DNA of 5,931 bases from Rhodothermales bacterium. Lineage in GTDB: Bacteria > Bacteroidota > Rhodothermia > Rhodothermales > VXPQ01. The notes below the pieces were generated by a model. That model was given only the letters and a program-made list of their open reading frames with translations, made no database searches and was not told where the DNA came from. Below are positions 1 through 5,386 of this stretch, in pieces; position 1 is the stretch's first letter; each line of letters opens with the position of its first letter. The position numbers and the translations under genes are program-made. The DNA lies in assembly GCA_028283985.1 (NCBI GenBank), contig JANQSQ010000381.1:1-5931 (forward strand). The letters are read 5' to 3'.

Positions 1-196
1 GCGCTGGCAAGGAATGACGAAGCAATTCAGGTGGCGGCCCCGCATAATGAGGAATGACGCGGCCAGCGTGCCCCTCTCTGTCTCCCGAAGGGCGCTTCAC
101 GTCTACGATGTCCCGAATCCGCAGCGTTTCCCCGCTGATTTCAACGATGCAATTATCGCACGAACGTGAAGCGTTGATCGAAGCGGTTTTGATCAT
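1..196 (-). CDS. Possible partial hypothetical protein, 5' end only
   Basis: An open reverse-strand frame starts at an ATG (196-194) and continues without a stop past the left edge, giving about 65 visible residues. The start is preceded by AAGGA (201-205 on the complementary strand) at 4-base spacing, the best Shine-Dalgarno-like match in the window. An in-frame ATG 21 bases further upstream (217-215) is an alternative start. The visible protein begins MIKTASINASRSCDNC, with one CxxC pair at about residues 13-16, followed by a stretch rich in charged residues and Val/Ile. I do not recognise a family. The last 20 or so residues are read from repeat-like DNA with two GGAATGACG copies and look less protein-like, so the frame may be a short gene running into repeats, or no gene at all. 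If real, it is divergent from the transporter gene and shares the 218-507 upstream region with it. Confidence 0.3.
   Translation of the reverse strand, partial: MIKTASINASRSCDNCIVEISGETLRIRDIVDVKRPSGDREGHAGRVIPHYAGPPPELLRHSLPA
2..68. repeat. Repeat-like segment with paired GGAATGACG and flanking inverted arms
   Basis: The nonamer GGAATGACG occurs at 11-19 and again at 51-59, 40 bases apart in the same orientation. The segment is bracketed by inverted arms CGCTGGC (2-8) and GCCAGCG (62-68). A further GCCAGCGC lies at 253-260, complementary to positions 1-8. Short GGAATGACG-type units are common in dispersed intergenic repeats of GC-rich bacteria. That this is such an element is an inference, because only one partial unit is visible at the window edge. 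Confidence 0.35.
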
Positions 197-231
197 AGTA
201 TCCTTTACTTGTTTCATGGCGTGTGTGTGAC

Positions 232-254
232 GCCGGAGCGTGACGCTCCCCGGC
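232..254. other. GC-rich hairpin in the divergent intergenic region
   Basis: GGAGCG (235-240) and CGCTCC (244-249) form a perfect 6-bp stem around a TGA loop. The stem extends by three more pairs (232-234 with 252-254) across a two-base CC bulge (250-251). No T-run follows on either strand, so it does not look like an intrinsic terminator. It lies between the possible reverse gene and the transporter gene, and could be an RNA structure or a remnant of the repeat-like DNA to its left. Confidence 0.4.
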
Positions 255-304
255 CAGCGCCTGAGCTACAAAGGGAGGCGAAAAAACCGCAAGAAAATAT
301 AGCC

Positions 305-324
305 GAAAATTCCCTTGAAAATTC
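305..324. repeat. Short AT-rich direct repeat GAAAATTC x2
   Basis: GAAAATTC occurs at 305-312 and 317-324, a 12-base period. The second copy sits in a small palindrome, TTGAA-AA-TTCAA (315-326), followed at once by the self-complementary CAAATTTG (324-331). It could be a protein-binding site in the promoter area of the transporter gene, but AT-rich DNA makes such matches fairly easily by chance. Confidence 0.3.
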
Positions 325-507
325 AAATTTGTCCCTGGATGCAGGTTCCGGAAGAACCCGGGATAGCCATTTGTAATCGCAATAACATATATTTTGACGT
401 GTTTTTCGATACCCGTTCCGTAATCCGCTCTCCTGCTTTCAGGAATACATCCGGAAATATCGCCTTATCGCCCTTTCTCTCCATCCACACGCACACCCGC
501 CGCCATC

Positions 508-1638
508 GTGCGCCCTTTGTACAGATACTTTCTTATCATCGCCGCGCTTTGTGCGCTCGCCACCGTCGTATTGCTGATCGTTGGCGGCCTTGCGGCCACC
601 GGGCCTGCGGTGGTCGGCTTTCTGGCAGCCTTGGCTATTGGCGGGCTCGGCGTGCCCAGGCTCCGTCAGCTTGCCTTTACGATCTGGATATTCGCCTCCG
701 TCGCGGTGGCGATGTATTACCCGCAGTATTTCCTGCGCGCAGGCGATTTCGAATTCACGAGACTGATTGTTCCCCTGATCCAGATCATCATGTTCGGCAT
801 GGGCACGGCCATGAGCCTGAAGGATTTTGCAGGCGTGGTCAAAATGCCGAAGGGGGTGTTCGTCGGGCTTGCCTGTCAGTTTACGATCATGCCGCTGGTG
901 GGTCTTTCGCTGGCCCGGATATTCGGCTTTCCCGCTGAGATTGCAGCGGGGATCGTGCTGATCGGTTCGGTGTCCGGCGGAGTGGCTTCGAACGTGATGG
1001 CGTACATCGCCAAGGCCAATCTGGCGCTGTCGATCACCATGACGGCCATCGCCACGCTGGTGGCGCCGCTCATGACGCCGTTGCTGATGCGATTGCTCGC
1101 CAACCAGTTCGTGCCTGTCGATTTTGTGTCGATGATGATAAGCGTTGCGAAAATCGTACTGGTCCCCATCGTGCTGGGACTGCTCTTCAATAGGATCATG
1201 CGCGGCCGGGCCCAGTGGCTGCACCGCGCCATGCCGCTGGTCTCGATGGCCGGTATCGCGGTGGTGCTGACCATCATCGTGGCTTCGGGCCGCGATGCAT
1301 TGCTGGATATCGGGCTCCTGCTTTTCCTCGCCGCCATCATGCATAACGCGACAGGCTACGTGCTCGGCTACTGGGGATGCCGCCTGATAGGGCTCGACGA
1401 ACAATCCTGCCGCACCATCTCGCTGGAAGTGGGGATGCAAAATGGCGGCCTGGCGACGGGTATCGCGGTAGAGATGGGCAAGGTTGCTACCGTCGGGCTG
1501 GCCCCGGCCACCTTCGGTCCGTGGATGAATATCTCTGGCTCGGCACTGGCGAACTGGTGGCGCCGCACCGATGCTTCGGCAGATAGTATAGAGGCGGGTG
1601 ACCCCGAAGAGTCTGATATGGTTGTTTCCGATACGTAA
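508..1638 (+). CDS. Bile acid:sodium symporter (BASS) family transporter
   Basis: A 376-residue, strongly hydrophobic inner-membrane protein of the BASS family (SBF domain), secondary transporters that usually move organic anions such as bile acids, pyruvate or pantoate with Na+. About ten membrane segments are visible. The family core begins near residue 85 (LIVPLIQIIMFGMGTAMSLKDF). The two signature crossing-helix regions are GGVASNVMAYIAKANLALS (157-175) and EVGMQNGGLA (307-316); E307 and Q311 match the positions of the Na+-binding Glu/Gln of characterised bacterial ASBT homologues. About 75 N-terminal residues, carrying two or three extra hydrophobic segments, make it longer than the usual 290-330 residues. 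The C-terminal 25 residues are acidic and probably cytoplasmic. The start is GTG at 508: no in-frame ATG lies between the upstream stop at 421 and this codon, and no Shine-Dalgarno sequence is visible. The substrate cannot be read from sequence; next to sugar-processing genes, a sugar acid is a reasonable guess only. Confidence 0.92.
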   Translation: MRPLYRYFLIIAALCALATVVLLIVGGLAATGPAVVGFLAALAIGGLGVPRLRQLAFTIWIFASVAVAMYYPQYFLRAGDFEFTRLIVPLIQIIMFGMGTAMSLKDFAGVVKMPKGVFVGLACQFTIMPLVGLSLARIFGFPAEIAAGIVLIGSVSGGVASNVMAYIAKANLALSITMTAIATLVAPLMTPLLMRLLANQFVPVDFVSMMISVAKIVLVPIVLGLLFNRIMRGRAQWLHRAMPLVSMAGIAVVLTIIVASGRDALLDIGLLLFLAAIMHNATGYVLGYWGCRLIGLDEQSCRTISLEVGMQNGGLATGIAVEMGKVATVGLAPATFGPWMNISGSALANWWRRTDASADSIEAGDPEESDMVVSDT

Positions 1639-1650
1639 CATCCGGCCTGC

Positions 1651-3786
1651 ATGAATAATACCATGAACAACATCGCTCCAGAAACAGCGTATTCGGCCCG
1701 CCTGCATCCTACCGCCATCCATAGTGTTGCAGGTTGTGGGGACGCGACGCCCGAACACGCCTGCACTGTTCGTCAAAGAGTCGACGGCCGGAAAAGGAAA
1801 CGCTCCAGCGGTGTGTTGCCTCTTTGGTTGCTTTCAGCCTTGGTGCTTCTGGCGTCTGCGCCTTTCGTCCAGGCCCAATCCAAAGCAGTTGCCGCGTTCT
1901 CCGTTCATGCCGGCAAAAATCAGCGGGTAAACGTACCGGTTACCGCGAGCCTGCAAGGAGTGCATCTCCGCCTGCACGACGGTGCGTTGCAGCTCTTCGA
2001 GATTACCGGAGGAGAAAACGTGCCCGTCGCCTCCCAACTCGATCCGGGCGCGTCCAGCCGCATGACGTGGATTCTGGACGGAGAAACTCCGCCGGGTGCG
2101 GTCCGGAATTTTGAATTGCGAGTGGTTGAAGAACGCCATATGCCTGGTGGGGCCGGACCGGTACAGGTGGAGGATGACGGGGAAAGCCTGCAGGTGCGAA
2201 TAGGAGATAAACCGGTCCTTGCCTATCGCTATACGTTTCAGGGAGTCCCGGAAGGCGTGGATGAGCTATACGACCGCAGCGGTTTTATCCATCCGATCCG
2301 GTCGCCGGAAGGCGAAATACTCTCTCGCATCCAACCCCCTGATCACTATCACCACTACGGTCTCTGGAATCCCTGGACGCGCACCGAATTCGAGGGGCGC
2401 AGCGTCGATTTCTGGAACCTGGGGGACGGGCAGGGCGCCGTCCGGGCAAAGCAGGTGATGGAACGTACGGCAGGACCGCTGTTCGGCGGCTTCAAAGCAC
2501 TGCTGGACCATGTTGATTTCACCGGCGGCGAAGAGAAGGTAGCGCTCAACGAACAATGGGAGGTAAAGGTCTGGAATGCGGATCCTGATCGAAAGCTCTG
2601 GTTGATCGATTTCGCCTCTACGCTGAATCCGGCTACCGAAGCGCCGCTGACCATCAAAGCGTATCGTTATCAGGGCTTTAGCCTGCGCGCTACGGAGACA
2701 TGGAACGATGAGACGGCCGCGCTGCTCACCTCCGAGGGCTTCGATAAGAGCAACGCCAATGCGACCCGCGCGCGATGGATCGATGTACACGGCGTTTCCG
2801 GGGCGGCGGCCGGTTCCTCCGGTATTTTGTTTATGACCCACCCAGGTAATCATAATTTTCCAGAGCGGTTGCGGGTATGGCCTGTCGGACAGAATGGGGG
2901 AGTCGAGAACGTCTATATCAATTTCAACCCGGCTCAGGAAAACGACTGGGAGCTCAGACCCGGCAACTCGTACGCCTTGCGGTACCGCATGCTGGTCTAT
3001 GATGGAACCATCGATGCGGCGCTGGCCGAGCGGTACTGGCGGGATTTCGCCGATCCGCCCCGCGTCGAGGTCCATCCGACAGGGGCCCACAGAGGGGCCA
3101 GCGTGCTGGTCTATACGAAGAACGGCGAGGGGTACGTGCATGAAAATATTCCCTTTAGCGTAGCGGCCCTCGAGGGGCTGGGCGCCGAATACGGTTTCGA
3201 AGTGATGGCGTCGGAGGATCCCGCGCTGTTTACCGAGGAAAACCTGAAGCAGTACGACGCGCTGGTCTTTTCCAACACCAACAACGAAGCCTTCGATACC
3301 GATGCGCAGCGGCGGGCGCTCGAATCGTATGTCCGGAACGGGGGCGGCTTTGTGGGTATCCACTCGGCCAGCGGATCGGAAAGGGACTGGCCCTGGTTTT
3401 CCCAACTTCTTGGCGGCAATTTCGAACGCCATGCGCCCCTGCAGGACTTTACGGTCGAGGTGGTGGACCGAGCCCACCCTTCGACAGCCTTCCTGCCCGA
3501 TACCTGGGAGATCGAGGACGACGAGTGCTATTATCTGAAAGAGATGAACCCCCGCATCCGGGTGCTGCTGGCGGCCGATCTGGCTACGGTCTCGGATGAG
3601 GAAAAGGAACGGTTTCCGGGAACGTTGTTTGGCGACCGCTTTCCGGTGGCCTGGTATCAGGAGTTCGACGGGGGCCGCCAATGGTATACGTCCCTCGGTC
3701 ACAGGCCGGAGCATTATGAAGACCCCGGGTTTATGCGGCATATTCTGGGCGGGATTCAATGGGTTGTCGGCGGGATATCTCCATGA
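1651..3786 (+). CDS. Exported two-domain PmoA-like (DUF6807) / ThuA-like protein
   Basis: The 711-residue protein has a Sec-type signal: a basic stretch GRKRKRSSG (46-54), a hydrophobic core (55-70) and a likely cleavage site VQA|QS after residue 75. It should therefore act in the periplasm or outside the cell. Residues about 80-470 form a PmoA-like DUF6807 domain, with the signatures LYDRSGFIHPI (206-216) and DHYHHYGLW (231-239), whose clustered histidines could bind a metal or substrate. Residues about 483-708 form a ThuA-like domain (glutamine-amidotransferase-like fold), with YDALVFSNT (535-543), GGGFVGIHSAS (564-574) and a conserved-looking GH at 683-684. ThuA relatives are linked to trehalose and other sugar use, and DUF6807 proteins often accompany ThuA and Gfo/Idh/MocA genes; the exact reaction is not known. 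The start is uncertain: ATG 1651 (or 1663) gives an unusually long n-region of about 45 residues before the basic stretch, and no later in-frame ATG precedes the signal. It begins 12 bases after the transporter stop, consistent with one operon. Confidence 0.92.
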   Translation: MNNTMNNIAPETAYSARLHPTAIHSVAGCGDATPEHACTVRQRVDGRKRKRSSGVLPLWLLSALVLLASAPFVQAQSKAVAAFSVHAGKNQRVNVPVTASLQGVHLRLHDGALQLFEITGGENVPVASQLDPGASSRMTWILDGETPPGAVRNFELRVVEERHMPGGAGPVQVEDDGESLQVRIGDKPVLAYRYTFQGVPEGVDELYDRSGFIHPIRSPEGEILSRIQPPDHYHHYGLWNPWTRTEFEGRSVDFWNLGDGQGAVRAKQVMERTAGPLFGGFKALLDHVDFTGGEEKVALNEQWEVKVWNADPDRKLWLIDFASTLNPATEAPLTIKAYRYQGFSLRATETWNDETAALLTSEGFDKSNANATRARWIDVHGVSGAAAGSSGILFMTHPGNHNFPERLRVWPVGQNGGVENVYINFNPAQENDWELRPGNSYALRYRMLVYDGTIDAALAERYWRDFADPPRVEVHPTGAHRGASVLVYTKNGEGYVHENIPFSVAALEGLGAEYGFEVMASEDPALFTEENLKQYDALVFSNTNNEAFDTDAQRRALESYVRNGGGFVGIHSASGSERDWPWFSQLLGGNFERHAPLQDFTVEVVDRAHPSTAFLPDTWEIEDDECYYLKEMNPRIRVLLAADLATVSDEEKERFPGTLFGDRFPVAWYQEFDGGRQWYTSLGHRPEHYEDPGFMRHILGGIQWVVGGISP

Positions 3787-3809
3787 ATTTACCCTAGGCA
3801 TGTTGCCAC

Positions 3810-3826
3810 TATGCATAAATTGCATA
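3810..3826. promoter_or_regulatory. Palindromic operator-like site, copy 1
   Basis: TATGCATAAATTGCATA: perfect 6-bp arms TATGCA/TGCATA around a TAAAT spacer, the symmetry expected for a dimeric helix-turn-helix regulator. It is identical in all 17 bases to copy 2 at 3841-3857, and the two start 31 bases apart, close to three turns of DNA, so both would face the same side of the helix. It lies 24 bases after the PmoA/ThuA stop and upstream of the oxidoreductase gene. The regulator is not encoded in this window and its family cannot be named from the site. Confidence 0.65.
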
Positions 3827-3840
3827 CATACGGGCCTTTT

Positions 3841-3857
3841 TATGCATAAATTGCATA
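3841..3857. promoter_or_regulatory. Palindromic operator-like site, copy 2
   Basis: An exact second copy of the 17-base site, ending 56 bases before the chosen ATG of the oxidoreductase gene. A weak sigma-70-like pair, TTGCAT (3821-3826) and CATAAA (3845-3850) with an 18-base spacer, runs from the second half of copy 1 into copy 2; if it is the promoter, a protein bound here would block it. The site also contains an in-frame ATG (3842) that could extend the oxidoreductase by 24 residues. Such an extension would push its twin-arginine motif unusually far from the N-terminus, so regulatory DNA is the better reading. Confidence 0.65.
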
Positions 3858-3913
3858 GGATGTGCCCCCGGACCGTTTCTCATATCCGCCTTCGCTTTCA
3901 AACCCCAGACGCA

Positions 3914-5386
3914 ATGGACCACAACGGACGCCCCGGCAAAGACCGGGGAATTTCACGGCGGGAATCCCTGAAACGATCCGTTCTGGGTGCAGCGGGACTC
4001 GTTGTGATGCCCGCGAGTACACCCTTTTCCGGGTACGGGCGCGGGGAGAACGGCAGATCGCCGAACGACATCATCCACATCGCCCAAATCGGATGTGGAC
4101 GGATCGCCAGGGGCCACGACCTGCCGGAAGTGCTCAAGCATGACGATGTGCGTGTCGTGGCGGTGTGCGATCTCGACACGAAACGCATGGAGGAAGGCAA
4201 GCGGTACGTCGAGCAGTGGTACGCCATGCATCGGGGCAGCCTGTCGCGCGCGGACGTGCGGATGTATCAGGATTATCGCGAGTTGCTTGCCCAATCGGAC
4301 ATCGACGCCGTCGTAATCAGCACGCCGGACCATCAGCACTTCCTGCCCACGCTCGAAGCTGCGATAGCCGGCAAGGACGTCTATTTGCAAAAGCCCTTTT
4401 CCTTAACGGTCGAAGAAGGCCAGATCCTGCGCGACAACCTTCAACGACTGGGCACGGTGTTTCAGGTAGGCAGTCAACAGCGCTCGACAAACCCCTGGCC
4501 TCATTTCAGGTGGGCTTGCGAGTTGGTGCGCAATGGTCGGGTGGGGGCGCTGCATACCGTCCGTGTAGGGCTTCCCGGCGATCCTCCGGGAGGCGATCCC
4601 ACCCCGATGCCGGTTCCCGACTTTTTCGATTACGACAAGTGGTTGGGCACGACGCCGGAGGCGCCCTATACCCTGGACCGCGTGCATCCGCTGGACAGAA
4701 CGTCCGCCGCCGGGTACGTGTTGCCGGAGGGATATTCCCGTCCCGGCTGGTTGCGGTGCGAGCAGTTCTCCGCCGGGATGATCACCGGCTGGGGTGCGCA
4801 CCATGTCGATACGGCCCATTGGGGGATGGGCGCCGAGTTGACCGGGCCGATAGAGATACGGGCCCAGGCCGAGTTTGCGACCGGAGGGCTATGGAACGTG
4901 CATGGCGATTTCCATGTGGAAGCCAAATACGCCAACGGCGTCGCCATGTTGATCTCCGGCGGATTTCCCAATGGCGTCCGTTTCGAGGGGGAGGAAGGCT
5001 GGATTTTCGTGACGCGGAGCGGGTCGGTAACCAGCAGTGATCCGGTTTCGGGCCAGTGGCTGCCTCCGCTGATGGCCAGCGATCCGGCTATCCTGGATTC
5101 CCGAACAGGCCCCGACGAAACGCATCTGTATGTAAGTGAGGAACAACACACGAACTGGATCCAGTGTATCAAAAGTCGGGAGACCACGGTGGCCCCGGTC
5201 GATGTAGCCCACCGGTCCACCAGCGCGTGCCTGATCGCTCACATCGCAATGAAACTTCCCCGGACCCTCTATTGGGATCCGGAAAACGAACGCTTTAAGG
5301 ACGACGAGGCCAATGCCATGCTGTCCAGGCCCCAACGGTACCCCTACACCCTTGATACGGTCGAAGGATTGCCGGCGAATCGATGA
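3914..5386 (+). CDS. Tat-exported Gfo/Idh/MocA family oxidoreductase
   Basis: A 490-residue NAD(P)-dependent sugar or inositol dehydrogenase-type protein. The N-terminus has a twin-arginine signal, SRRESLK (14-20), followed by a hydrophobic stretch (22-36), so it is probably exported folded with its cofactor bound. The Rossmann nucleotide-binding motif is IGCGRIA (59-65), with the acidic end of the second strand at CDLD (85-88). ISTPDHQH (135-142) and YLQKPFS (157-163) are family signatures; the usual E of the EKP motif is Q here, as in many exported members of Planctomycetota and Bacteroidota, and K160 is kept. GWGAHHVDTAHWGMG (292-306) provides the likely catalytic His/Asp residues. The C-terminal domain is intact and ends in the long tail typical of this subgroup. 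ATG 3914 is chosen because it gives a normal Tat n-region; the frame is open upstream to 3596, and ATGs at 3842 and 3860 are less likely. No Shine-Dalgarno sequence is seen. The substrate is unknown. Its end overlaps the next gene by 4 bases. Confidence 0.93.
   Translation: MDHNGRPGKDRGISRRESLKRSVLGAAGLVVMPASTPFSGYGRGENGRSPNDIIHIAQIGCGRIARGHDLPEVLKHDDVRVVAVCDLDTKRMEEGKRYVEQWYAMHRGSLSRADVRMYQDYRELLAQSDIDAVVISTPDHQHFLPTLEAAIAGKDVYLQKPFSLTVEEGQILRDNLQRLGTVFQVGSQQRSTNPWPHFRWACELVRNGRVGALHTVRVGLPGDPPGGDPTPMPVPDFFDYDKWLGTTPEAPYTLDRVHPLDRTSAAGYVLPEGYSRPGWLRCEQFSAGMITGWGAHHVDTAHWGMGAELTGPIEIRAQAEFATGGLWNVHGDFHVEAKYANGVAMLISGGFPNGVRFEGEEGWIFVTRSGSVTSSDPVSGQWLPPLMASDPAILDSRTGPDETHLYVSEEQHTNWIQCIKSRETTVAPVDVAHRSTSACLIAHIAMKLPRTLYWDPENERFKDDEANAMLSRPQRYPYTLDTVEGLPANR

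Larger units (their letters stand above)
218..507 (+). promoter_or_regulatory. Gene-free upstream region, probable promoter area of the transporter gene
   Basis: These 290 bases contain no credible gene: the + strand ATG frame beginning at 315 is out of frame with the transporter and overlaps most of its N-terminus. The region is clearly richer in A/T between about 280 and 415 than its surroundings, as expected of a promoter zone. A TATATTTTG stretch (388-396) resembles a -10/-7 box, but no matching upstream element sits at the proper spacing for either the sigma-70 or the Bacteroidota (TTTG / TAnnTTTG) consensus, so no promoter is called exactly. A hairpin (232-254) and a short direct repeat (305-324) are listed separately. 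Confidence 0.25.

Noticed and set aside
370..396. Bacteroidota-type promoter (TTTG at 370-373, TATATTTTG at 388-396)
   Set aside because: The spacing is about 14-16 bases instead of 19-21, and the second box does not fit TAnnTTTG exactly.
315..938. Forward 207-codon frame overlapping the transporter start
   Set aside because: It is out of frame with the transporter, arginine-rich and low in protein-like character, and it overlaps conserved BASS sequence.
1339..1346. ATGCATAA inside the transporter gene as a third operator
   Set aside because: Only eight bases match and the TTGCATA second arm is missing; it is explained by the codons for Met-His-Asn.
439..1776. Long reverse-strand open frame of 445 codons across the transporter gene
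   Set aside because: It is antisense to a clear BASS protein; its translation is rich in His, Arg, Gln and Asp with no fold-like pattern, as expected of the complement of GC-rich codons.
2266..3825. Long reverse-strand open frame of 519 codons across the PmoA/ThuA gene
   Set aside because: It is the shadow of a well-recognised gene with two conserved domains; no family features are visible in the antisense product and its start falls in the operator region.
3811..3849. 12-codon mini-ORF (MHKLHTYGPFYA) starting in the first palindrome
   Set aside because: It is simply the translation of the repeat itself, with no ribosome-binding site and no run of regulatory codons as in attenuator leader peptides.
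3810..3857. Palindromes as an intrinsic terminator of the PmoA/ThuA gene
   Set aside because: Although CCTTTTT lies between the copies, each stem is only 6 bp, mostly A/T and weak, and a terminator does not explain two exact copies at helical spacing.
3596..3913. Upstream extension of the oxidoreductase frame to 3596
   Set aside because: It would overlap 190 bases of the PmoA/ThuA gene and bury the twin-arginine motif about 120 residues in; ATG 3914 gives a normal Tat signal.
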